From contig OX387201.1 in assembly GCA_947561715.1 (NCBI GenBank), forward strand, positions 9,376,001-9,440,000: a stretch of DNA of 64,000 nt. Direction: 5' to 3'. Origin of the DNA: Ascidia mentula (lineage: Eukaryota; Chordata; Ascidiacea; Phlebobranchia; Ascidiidae). Each line of letters opens with the position of its first letter. Positions within the stretch are counted from its first letter, which is position 1. The translations under genes were made by a program, and so were the position numbers. The notes beneath the pieces are model-generated. The model saw only the letters and a program-made list of their open reading frames with translations. It was not told the origin of the DNA and searched no databases. This document shows, piece after piece, positions 12,759 through 23,272 of the stretch.

Positions 12759-14573
12759 ATGGATATTCAAACAACAGCAAATCGTTTTCGCTGCGATATT
12801 TGTGAAAAGGTGTTTAGCAGTGGAAAATACCTGAAGAGGCATATTCAATCACACACGAGAGATACATCATTTCGCTGTAATGTATGTGAAAAAACATTTA
12901 CTAGACAAAGTCATCTAAAAACGCACTATCGGACACACACTGACGACAGACCATACCAATGCACGTTTTGCTCAAAGAGGTTTTTCCATAAAGGTGATCT
13001 GAGGCGACACGGTCAAACTCACACTGGAGAGAAACCGTTTAAGTGCAACATATGTGAGAAACCTTTTTCCAGAAAAGGCAATCTTAGAACGCACTTTCGA
13101 ACTCATACTGGAGAAAAGCCGTTCAAATGTGAAATATGTGATCAATCTTTTTCTGTAAAAGACAGTCTAAGAATGCACTTTCGAACTCATACTGGAGAAA
13201 AGCCGTTCAAATGTGAAATATGTGATAAATCTTTTTCTTTAAAAAACAGTCTTAGAATGCACTTTCGAACTCATACTGGAGAAAAGCCGTTCAAATGTGA
13301 AATATGTGAAAAATCTTTTTCTCAGAAAGGCATTCTTAAAACGCACTTTCGAACTCATACTGGAGAAAAGCCGTTCAAATGTGAAATATGTGATCAATCT
13401 TTTTCTGTAAAAGACAGTCTAAGAATGCATTTTCGAACTCATACTGGAGAAAAGCCGTTCAAATGTGAAATATGTGATAAATCTTTTTCTGTAAAAAACA
13501 GTCTTAGAATGCACTTTCGAACTCATACTGGAGAAAAGCCGTTCAAATGTGAAATATGTGAAAAATCTTTTTATGAAAAATGCAATCTAAGAAAGCATTT
13601 TCGAACTCATACTGGAGAAAAGCCGTTTAAGTGCAACATATGTAAGAAACCTTTTTCTAAAAAAGGCAATCTTAGAACGCACTGTCGAACTCATACTGGA
13701 GAAAAGCCGTTCAAATGTGAAATATGTGATAAATCTTTTTCTGAAAAAGGCACTCTTAAAACGCACTTTCGAACTCATACTGGAGAAAAGCCGTTCAAAT
13801 GTGAAATATGTGATCAATCTTTTTCTGTAAAAAGCAGTCTCAGAAAGCACTTTCGAACTCATACTGGAGAAAAGCCGTTCAAATGTGAAATATGTGATCA
13901 ATCTTTTTCTGTAAAAAGCAGTCTCAGAAAGCACTTTCGAACTCATACTGGAGAAAAGCCGTTCAAATGTGAAATATGTGATAAATCCTTTTCTGAAAAA
14001 GGCACTCTTGAAACGCACTTTCGAACTCATACTGGAGAAAAGCCGTTCAAATGTGAAATATGTGATAAATCTTTTTCTGAAAAATGCTATCTAAGAAAGC
14101 ATTTTCGAACTCATACTGGAGAAAAGCCGTTCAAATGTGAAATATGTGATCAATCTTTTTCTGAAAAATGCAATCTAAGAAGGCATTTTCGAACTCATAC
14201 TGGGGAAAAGCCGTTCAAATGTGAAATATGTGATCAATCTTTTTCAGAAAAATGCAGTCTTAGAAAGCATTTTCGAACTCATACTGGAGAAAAGCCGTTC
14301 AAATGTGAAATATGTGGTCAATCTTTTTCTGAAAAAGGCAGTCTCAGAAAGCACTTTCGAACTCATACTGGAGAAAAGCCGTTTAAGTGCAACGTATGTG
14401 ATAAATGTTTTTCTGTGAAATGGAATCTAAAAAGTCACTTTCTAATTCATACCGGAGAAAAGCCGTTTAGATGTGAAATTTGCGAAAAAACATTTCGACA
14501 GAAAAGCAAGAGAGATGTTCACCTTCAAACTCATACCAGAAAGAAATCATTGAAAAACATACAACATATGTAA
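12759..14573 (+). CDS. C2H2 zinc-finger protein with 21 tandem fingers
   Basis: Sequence-specific DNA-binding, probably nuclear. The 604-residue frame holds 21 consecutive C2H2 fingers of exactly 28 residues, the first starting at residue 10 and the last at 570. From finger 3 on, the classical TGEKP linker joins nearly all of them. Most fingers start FKCEIC and end HFRTH. No KRAB, BTB, SCAN or ZAD domain is seen. Fingers 13 and 14 are identical, and finger block 5-7 resembles block 8-10, showing recent internal duplication. DNA-contact position -1 is mostly Val or Glu, an unusual choice. The frame stays open for about 12 codons above the chosen start, so an upstream exon is possible. The orthologue is not identifiable. 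Confidence 0.93.
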   Translation: MDIQTTANRFRCDICEKVFSSGKYLKRHIQSHTRDTSFRCNVCEKTFTRQSHLKTHYRTHTDDRPYQCTFCSKRFFHKGDLRRHGQTHTGEKPFKCNICEKPFSRKGNLRTHFRTHTGEKPFKCEICDQSFSVKDSLRMHFRTHTGEKPFKCEICDKSFSLKNSLRMHFRTHTGEKPFKCEICEKSFSQKGILKTHFRTHTGEKPFKCEICDQSFSVKDSLRMHFRTHTGEKPFKCEICDKSFSVKNSLRMHFRTHTGEKPFKCEICEKSFYEKCNLRKHFRTHTGEKPFKCNICKKPFSKKGNLRTHCRTHTGEKPFKCEICDKSFSEKGTLKTHFRTHTGEKPFKCEICDQSFSVKSSLRKHFRTHTGEKPFKCEICDQSFSVKSSLRKHFRTHTGEKPFKCEICDKSFSEKGTLETHFRTHTGEKPFKCEICDKSFSEKCYLRKHFRTHTGEKPFKCEICDQSFSEKCNLRRHFRTHTGEKPFKCEICDQSFSEKCSLRKHFRTHTGEKPFKCEICGQSFSEKGSLRKHFRTHTGEKPFKCNVCDKCFSVKWNLKSHFLIHTGEKPFRCEICEKTFRQKSKRDVHLQTHTRKKSLKNIQHM

Positions 14574-14780
14574 TGGACGTTTTCTGCAAGGAATGCATAG
14601 TGAACGTTTACCGTCGGATCCACACTGGAGAAACATCGTGAAGAAGTGGTAAAAGCTTTTCAATACAGCCTCGAGATTTGCACCGTTCAACTTGCTTTTG
14701 ACACAAGAGAAAAGCCAACGGATTGCAACATTTCAGATAAAGTTCTCAAGGAACTTACACACCATAAAATATCGTATACT
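14574..14780 (+). pseudogene. Decayed zinc-finger remnants after the 21-finger gene
   Basis: Downstream of the stop codon the sequence still encodes finger-like scraps: RRIHTGE near 14615 and EKPTDCNISDKV near 14710, in different frames and lacking most Cys/His ligands. The array was apparently longer and its 3' end was cut off by stops and frameshifts. Confidence 0.6.
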
Positions 14781-15002
14781 GATAATATATGTCTCTTGCA
14801 ATCTTTTTTAAAAATCGGTGCTAGACGTTATATGGATTCATAATTACTTTTAATGTATGCCGAATAGTTATGATGTTACGTCATCGGCGACAACTGTTGC
14901 AACGCGAGCGTAAACACAGTGTATGTCTTCAAATGCTGTTGAAATTCTCCTCTGAATTTTGTAACTTCCTTTCATTCTTTTAAATATTTGCTTCTTAGTT
15001 CT

Positions 15003-15075
15003 GTGCCTGGTATTCTATTCTGCATGGTCGCCACGTGAACTGCTATGTAACAAGAGATAAGTTATCGTGCCTGTC
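15003..15075 (+). repeat. Dispersed repeat copy, related to 53-145
   Basis: Same ordered blocks as at 53-145 ('attctattct', 'gccacgtgaactgctatg', 'aacaagaga'). Direct orientation; both copies are diverged. Confidence 0.5.
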
Positions 15076-15550
15076 TTGTGCCCCGTTAAACGGAACTTAG
15101 TAAGAATAAAATTGTACGTATTATGTGAAAGACTGGGATCATTCATAATCGAATAAGATCATACTATATGACCAAAAATATAGCATTGCAAAAAGCGAAG
15201 TGCCACCTACTGTGCCGGTTAATTGTGTATGGTACATGTTTTACAACGTTTCAAAACAACCATGAGGCGAAATTATAGCAATGTCAAAGTAACGTTACGC
15301 CTTGTTTATGATATGTCTTCCAACGCGCTTCTAATCCGCCTATAATTTCGGTTACTCATTTACCAATTGGTCCCATACACCTTTCCTTACAAAATAGTTT
15401 GCAGACACTACACAAATTTAACCAAAGAATACACACTGTTGCAGCGATGACACAATAACAAAACTAAGGAGAACAATGCAAGACAATGTCAAAATAAAGG
15501 CTACTGTTCAATAACTACGCGAAGATACGTTGAAGTAACAACATACACAC

Positions 15551-15631
15551 CAACATATAGCTTCACATAGCGACACAAAGCTCCACATAGTTGCACATAG
15601 CTTCACATATTGCACGAGCACATTTTAGAAG
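15551..15631 (-). repeat. Right inverted-repeat flank with satellite-like units
   Basis: Bases 15551-15610 read, on the minus strand, as six diverged units of the same 10-bp satellite. Bases 15611-15631 exactly reverse-complement 10778-10798. Confidence 0.8.
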
Positions 15632-15636
15632 GACCG

Positions 15637-15755
15637 ACTTAAACCACCTCACGGACGGGCGAAACAGGATTTCCCCTGTTTATCGTGAGATGGTTAAACT
15701 AACGTTTCGGACATGTTTGTTGGAAATATCTACCCTTCCGTGAGGTGGTTTAAGT
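15637..15755. mobile_element. Short hairpin (MITE-like) element with 19-bp arms
   Basis: Arms 15637-15655 and 15737-15755 are exact reverse complements (core 'aaaccacctcacgga'). Inside is a second small palindrome, 'aaacagg...cctgttt' at about 15662-15681, and a degenerate copy of the arm. The corresponding place beside the left flank (about 10757-10777) looks like the same element with the hairpin missing. No coding capacity. Confidence 0.7.
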
Positions 15756-15759
15756 GTCT

Positions 15760-17085
15760 ACCCTTGCTTCACCCCAGGGTTATTGATATATTACATCTCT
15801 AGCTCAACCACGCACCTACTATTTAAAATAGCACGTGACGCTCTCCCAGCCTGTTTTGATGTTTTTGATCATACAAATGAATGTTTGTAATCATCCATAT
15901 ATCTCACAACTAAATATTAATTATCTGAAATTATCCGCAATGCCCTTATTCAACAAAACTTGTTTTCACTTGTTGCATGCTTGACTCACGAATCTTGATA
16001 ATTTATTGGACACAAAACATGATAATAGCATATTTTATTTTCAAAAGAGTATCGCTTTAATCACCACGCATCATTATTCAAAATATACTGTTGTGCTTGA
16101 TGTATCAGACAAGGTGCTTTAATTCTAAAAATGAACATACTTTTAAATTTTAAAAACATACTTTTAAATTTAAAAAAAAAAAATTTGCAAATATACTATT
16201 AAAAATAACTAATAAGCAGCTGAGCCAATAATACATTTTTATTTAGTGGTTTTTAGTCGTTTTAGGAGTGTGCCAGCGACTGCATAGTAATTACAAAGTG
16301 GAAGTCTTTGCCTTGGCATTTAAAATGCAGAACAGTCGAGGCAAAACAAATTCCATTTCTTCGATTAAACCAGCTCGAAAACCCAAAAGTTTAGTGATCT
16401 GGGAAAATTATTCACTAAAACATAAGCGAGTTCTTTTGCTTTTAGGTTACCAAAACGATCATTGTAACAATAAAATAAAACGTATAAAAAATATGTTTAA
16501 GTATTTCGTGAATGTTAATGGCGGGCGAGAAATAAATATACATAGTCGAATGTATAATAAAACCTTCCGAACAGTAATGTCACCAGTGCTTATGTACAAA
16601 GCATATGTCCTAAGTTAACAGTACATAACTTGGTAGATGAGAGGATAAAGCACTTCGATGTAACAGAAATAGGCTACGCACGAAGGTTTTGAAATTATTC
16701 CTGAATCAGACAGACCTAAATATAGTGGTTTGTAAAAATTATAGCATTTGGAACAGGTTTGAGGTTTGGCTCCGGATCCATCGCGTACGATGATCACAAT
16801 TCTGGATAAGATAATTTGAAAGAGGTGCTGTATGGAATAAATTATTATCGTTATTATTTTTATTGTTATTCTCGTGTGGAACTAAACGTGTTTGTTCCAA
16901 ACACAGTTGTACTAACTTTTACACATCGGACTCCAGTTGTGTTGATTCGAATTGGGGGTTTTGGGGTGGAGGTCTACTCGAAAGTTGTGGACTCCTCTCG
17001 GGAAGAAATCCTCTCTGCAAACAAACAAAAATTAAGTAGTCACTAAAGGAACGATGTTTCAACAATAAAATTGTATTCGAAAAAA
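15760..17085. other. AT-rich intergenic region, no supported gene
   Basis: A 116-aa plus-strand frame at 16268-16618 is Lys/Ser/Asn-rich with no recognisable domain or splice context. Otherwise AT-rich sequence with homopolymer runs near 16170. Confidence 0.4.
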
Positions 17086-20000
17086 TCAAATAGAAAGTTT
17101 TTGTACAGGTTTTTGTTGTAACAATGATTTCTCTTCGAACTCACGTACATCCAAAAAGTGGTTTTCGACCGTTAAATTCGGTTGTTCACCAGGGAACGGC
17201 AAAGAACGCCCTCTGGTGGGGGAGGCTTCATATGGTGGCAGTACGGGATACAAAATAAACGGTTCCCTAGACGGCGTGCCTGCAGTAGCACCACCACTAA
17301 GGGGCACTTTCGGCTCTGTGGTGTTGTCCAAAAGCTTGTTTTGTTTCCTCACGTGCAGTACAATCGCACAAGCGATAAAAAGACAAAGTGGGATCAAGAC
17401 AGAAGGAATTATTACTACAGTAGAGAATTTTGCCTCTCCTGCAATACAATAAACGCAAATATTCTGTTGTTCGGGTAATGTTTGTGATAACCACATGAGT
17501 AACAAACCCTTTTCGCAGTCTTTGCCGCAGGTAAAGTTGAACGATTGTTGAAAGCAAGATGGCAGCGCGCCTACATTCGGTTTTTCCGTCATCAAAAACG
17601 TGCGGTTCGGAACGGTTGGCATACAAGGTGGGGGACTATCTCTGTTACAAGTAATTCCAATATTTGTTAGCAGAATACATTCCTACATTGTCAAACAGCG
17701 TAGGGTTACATTTCAATGTTATGACAAGACTATCACTTTTAATGTAGTTTGGATCTAGTTTGAAACCACTGCAGCATAGATGCTTGTGACGTCACAACAA
17801 CAAAAAGCAATTTAAATTTTGCCGAAATTCCGTAATTGTTGTCCCATAAAACGTACAACGCAGTCTATAAAGCATGAAAGCTTTGAAATGTGTTTAATTA
17901 AAAATCACGTCGTTAAATTATGATTTACAAACGTAGAGAGGCCAAAGCTTAAACGGCAAATACAAGCAACATAACATTTTGTCTGACGACCGGTGATATT
18001 ACTTACCGTGCATAGAAATTCGAACACGTACGGTAAAACGGATTAGGCGCTGTACAAGGACATTCGCAAAATTCCCCCGTCCACGATGACGAACACGAAA
18101 CTTTGAACTGGGCCTTAAAAATACATTCCATTGATTCAATCGTCAAAAAGTACTCATTTAAATCAACTTACTTTCCAGGGGCTACAAACACATGCTTTTG
18201 TTGTAAGAGAAATGCAGTCGACTTTCTTCTTGTTCAACACCACCATGAACAAGTTCGTGTTTCTGACGGGTATTAGTAAAAACTTTTTACATGGCAAATT
18301 GCTTGTGATTCCCGCGTGGCGTTTTTGAGAGTCAGAAATCTGCAATAGTCAAGCGAAGGCTTTACCTATAAGTTAGTTATGCATTATGCGGATTGCGACG
18401 CCCACATTGCGAATCTAACATAAATTTAGGAGTTTATTGCATTTTATTGAACATAATTTACAAATATTTTTTTGATTATCATGATTAATGCAAAACACTT
18501 TTTTCGCGCACATTTTTTAGTTGTTTCGAAACAGTAGGTACATTTTAAAACCATCAACCAGAAAACTAATGAGAAATAAAATTTGAAGGTCTTGTATCTG
18601 CAACATTTAAAACTCTTTTTCAACAAACGATACCGAACAACTTTTGCATCTATTTCGCCTAACTGTTTTGGAAACATTCGAATATAACCTAGGGAGATAT
18701 GGTTAATTCGTACTTGGTAGGATTGCAGCATGTGTCCAGTGTCCATGTTAGAACATGATGTGCTTTGCAACACACCGTCACGTATTAGTGCGCTGGCAAT
18801 GCCTGGCTGCACCTGGGTGATATGTTTTTCAGGTATGAGATCTGTGTGGTCGTCATTCGACATCACAACATAGCCCGACGTATCGATTATTAAGCAACTG
18901 TAACAGACAGAAACATTTAAAAAATACGTTGTTCGTTATTGACGGTGAGATTAACCTGCAGGCATACAAATGTTGCACAATTTTTAACAAAATCAAGCAT
19001 TTACACTGAAAACCTACAACTAAATTTACAAGCAGCACTAAAACAGTCCGCGTATGGCTAAATTCATTTTTACTATTAGGTAAAAGAAATTGGTGGTGCT
19101 TACCCGTACATATGCGTGTCAGCGCAATCTGGATAAAGTTTCTTGACAATATCAAAAAAATGGGTAAGCGAAACGTCAACAGCCATCACTCCAATCACTT
19201 CCTTAGTCCCACTAAAGTTGCCGGCGTTCCTAAAACAGCACAGTCCTTTATTTATCATTTTTTTCAACAAAATCCAAAACATACTCTTTCTTGAACAATG
19301 CGGTCCCCATGGTTACTATTGGTAGATCGGTGACTACATCCATATAAGGCGTTGTGACGACGTGTTTATCCGGGCGAGCAACTGAATGTTTAAACCTACA
19401 GACACAAAATCTTTAGATATTTATCGCCTTCACGCAAAATTCAAATCATTTTTTACCATGGCCTAAGCTTAGGGTCGAAGTTTATGGGCAGCTGTGTTCC
19501 AGGATAGACCCGGAGCAGTCCATCGTTGGTTGCTAGGTACACCCATAGCACTTCGCTTTGAAGAAGGGGGTCCATACTCATCCACAACGATTCCGCCTGT
19601 TGCGTTGCCACGATATGATCCTTTATCCCGTGCTGTAGCAGATGTGCAAACAAAATCTTTAATTATTTTTATTTCACAACTTAAGTTTATCTGCTTACAG
19701 CTACACTGGTTCCATGATGTGGCAAGAGTTTTCCTTGGACAAACGCTTCCATATTTTGTACTTGCAAATCGGCCTCTTTGTCTTTCGGAAAAGAGTCACT
19801 GAGTGCTTCTTCGGTCAGAAATATCGAAGATTGATCTGAATAATACATACGTTGAAATATTTTGTATAGCTATCCACCAAACACAGAGCTTACATACCTT
19901 TTGAACAAAGACTATTAAGATGCCTACAGGTTGTCGGTGGCGTCTCGACGTCGAAGCGATTAAAGAGAAATGAATCTTTCTTCACAATGCCTTGGTCGGA

Positions 20001-23000
20001 CAAAAGAGATGTTTGATTGTTTTGCAGAACGAGGCAGATCGAAAATTTTGAATTAGGAACCTGAAGAATCAATTGTATTTTGGCTTTCAAGCATATTCGG
20101 TCATTTATTCTCCAAAAAATAATTACCCGATTCCAGTAATAGGTTGAAAGGACTTTAACCTCTTTCACTCCGTGGTAGTTGTCGCCGTTGGCCGAAAACC
20201 TCGTCCTCGTAAAAGTTTTCTGGCCAGTACCACCACTAAAGTCAGAAAAAAAGAAAATTTAAAGTGTTATTGATTCGGCTACATTTAAACAGTTTGGTGC
20301 AAAATCAACCTTTTCATCGACTCAAACACTGACAAGAATTCTGGATCTCTTTCGAGTGAAGTCGCAGTGACGAACAACGATTTGTCGTCGATATGGTAAG
20401 GCAGCAGAGGGTGGTTAATAACCAGACCTGCAAGCAAAACAATTTATGGCAATATATCAACCCACCAGTTATATGCTAAGCATTTTTGGCTGAATTGTAC
20501 ACTCACCTGCGTCATTTATAACAAAAGAATAAGAGTGCTGGTTTGGTTTAAAGTGCAATGATTCTGTGAGTAGTTCCTCCACAGTGACATCCACTGCTAC
20601 CACACCAATCAGCTCACCTCCTCTGTAAACTGGCAAGCTTCCGGTTATGATCAGACCTGTAACACAAAAACAATGATAAAATTATCATAACTTTAAGAAA
20701 ATTTCTTTGTTGGTGTTTTTTGACGTCGAAAATCTGTAACATCCGTGCATGTTTGGACATCGTAAGACGCTATTTCATTATTGGAAACCATTAAATGAGA
20801 CTTGTTGTTTAGTTGTTCCATACACAAGTACATTCTGCAGTATATATTTTGTACCTACCCAGACCCCAGGCATCCAGATACGGAACAGTCCATATTGGTT
20901 CGTTGGTTGCGTGGCCAGCTTTTGAGAAAAAATTATAATATTTGGCCATCTGGTTTTGAAGGTTGGAAGGATCTTTAATGTGAGTAAATGCTTGTTGTTC
21001 CTTTAGGAAAATATTGTTAAAATCTCCGAACAATAACTACACAAATGTTCTTTGAACCTCATAAGACGACTTCTGTATGGAAAGTGCCGACATTTCCTTC
21101 AAAATATCGAAACCTACAAAATACTTTTCGTACAAAGTTGCAATAAAAACTTTTAAGTTCAAAAATATCAAACGATATCGGCTTTAGTAATAGCCTATGT
21201 AATAAGAAACTTCTGGAATGAGTATAATCCGACCACAACATGTAATTTACTGTTATTTCCCAGGCCGTAGGTCATAAGCACGACCGTGTTGTTGAGCTTC
21301 GAGTTTCGTTCTGAGATCATGTTAAAAATTTCACTTCCCCTTTCCTTTGAATCCCCGTCGGAAATAAATAAAATCACACGATCAGCTTCTAAAAAATAGA
21401 AACAAGCAAAAATTGGAAACACCCTCTATAAATGTGACTTGCACGAAGTAAATTTAGCTTGAAGTTGGAAGCACCCTAAAATGTTACATTTAAAGCCATC
21501 TCTGTTTCTGCGTGACTTCGCAAAAACATCTCGTAGAGGGCTTGACTCCTCAAATCGCCACTTGTTACTGCAAAAATGTACATATTCTTTTGATAATTCG
21601 CCCAATTACCTGTGGAAGTGCTCTGTTCGTTGTCAAAGTACGCAAATGCCTTTTCCAGAGCCGGCCCATAACTGGTGCCGCCTGAAAATAGTTTAGACTT
21701 AACCAAATTAACGAACGGGTATTTGTAACGGGTACACTCCATACCTCCCCCAGAGAGATTGTCCACAAACTCAAATACTTTGTTCTTGTTCTGTGTTGTG
21801 GTGATTGCTAGGTTGTCGGCAAAACAGGGATCGTAACCATTGTATGGAACAGTGTGAAGTTGATCAGAGAAAGCAAGGACAGCAAACTACAGCAACAAAC
21901 AGCTGTTAAAACTCCACATTTAAAAAGGAACTAATTTGGGTGTTTTCTTCTTTTTCAAAACCTGAAGGGACAAAGCTGTACTGGTGATACCTAAAAGGTA
22001 CTAACAGTCTGAATTCTATAGCTTACTCATAATTATTGGGCCTATTGGTTCTCAATACGCCAAACAACGCTGTAATAGTTTTACGTCATTTGAAATGAAA
22101 AAGTCAAAGGTAATATGCTATTGACCATGTTAATAGAGTAGACATTTCGAACACTCACTGCGTTCATCATCAGTAGTTTTACGCCGTTTTGTTAAAGTTA
22201 CCTTATCTTTAGAGTTTAAGGTGTTGATTACAACTTTTGCTGCTTGTTGGGCTTGGTGCATCAACGAAACCCCATTTACAGTCGAAGTTTTCATTGAACT
22301 GCTGATGTCTATCACCAAAACTAATTGTTTCGGAGCTGGCACATTTGTTTCAACGTACCAGGGTCTACAAACAAAACGTTACTTGTATGGCTGTAGCGGT
22401 AACATATAATATAGGATTAACATGACAAAATACCTTATCCTATTATCGTACGAATCGCAATCATCGAAGGCTGAGGCTGGAAATGCGGATGTGACTCCTT
22501 GGTCACTGCCGAAGTATTGCCACTTTATAGAGGGTAAATGCTTAAGATTTTCAGCGCAAGTTCCCAGAAACAAATCATTGAGGTGTTTGGTTTGGTTTGG
22601 AGAAGTTGGGGCGACTCTGAGGCAATACTGACTTGAATCAAACTAAAATTGCAAACAAGAAAAAGATTTCACAAATATCTTTATCGTGTGTTCTAGACTC
22701 GGTATGCATACCTCTGCATCAAGCAAGCAGCATTGTGTCTTTGGTGCATTCCCGTCCTGATATGAAGCGACCACCGCGTCACGGAGTCTTCTTACAGCTG
22801 TCACACGATCGTCAAACTTACTTCCCAGCGACTTGACCAGCTGTAAAAAGTCAAAATTTTCTTGATTTTGTTGATTACTTTAACGAGATTAATTGTTTTT
22901 GTCTTGGTATGTTAATGTTCCCATTACAGTGACTGCAATTACAGGTAGAAGTCTAATTTACCGAGTTAAGGAGATGCTCCCCGTTTAGCTCTGTCCGTTG

Positions 23001-23272
23001 GTACTCGAGACTGTCAAAATGCTCCTGAAAATCATTGAAGGAACTTTATTCATTTCAATAGTAATGGGACGTTTGTATTTGTTGTATAATTGTTGTGTCG
23101 TTACCTGAATGGCTTCACACTGGAGTGCATCCACTGTAAAGCTTTTAATTTTTGCAAGTAGCAAGTCTGGGTCAATTTGAGACAAGTTTGATGAACATCT
23201 AACCAGGCGCGAAGCCAAAAGGGCGAAGACTATTAAGCCCAGTCTCATGATATGAACTAAATTAGTTTGCAT
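17086..23272 (-). CDS. VWA and Cache domain membrane protein, CACHD1-like
   Basis: Relative of calcium-channel alpha2delta subunits; vertebrate CACHD1 modulates voltage-gated Ca channels at the cell surface (family knowledge). Exon 1 (23105-23272) encodes a signal peptide (MRLGLIVFALLA). Next exons: 22962-23024, 22712-22840, 22434-22642, 22202-22364, 21745-21896, then about 12 more. Exon 4 matches the CACHD1 region before the VWA (LPSIKWQYF). Exon 5 opens the VWA with a complete DxSxS MIDAS start (DISSS at residue 209). Further VWA parts: GGTSYGPALEKAF and ADRVILFISDG near 21.3-21.7 kb. Two Cache-type regions carry WTVPYLDAWGLG / GVVAVDVTVEELL (20.6-20.9 kb) and PGTQLPINFDPKLRPW / GVMAVDVSLTHFF (19.1-19.6 kb). 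The last exon holds one transmembrane helix (VVIIPSVLIPLCLFIACAIV) and a ~95-residue cytoplasmic tail ending at 17086. Type I topology. Confidence 0.88.

Noticed and set aside
13587..14030. Minus-strand 147-aa frame with repeating SSMSSKVLSE units
   Set aside because: It is the antisense shadow of the zinc-finger repeats.
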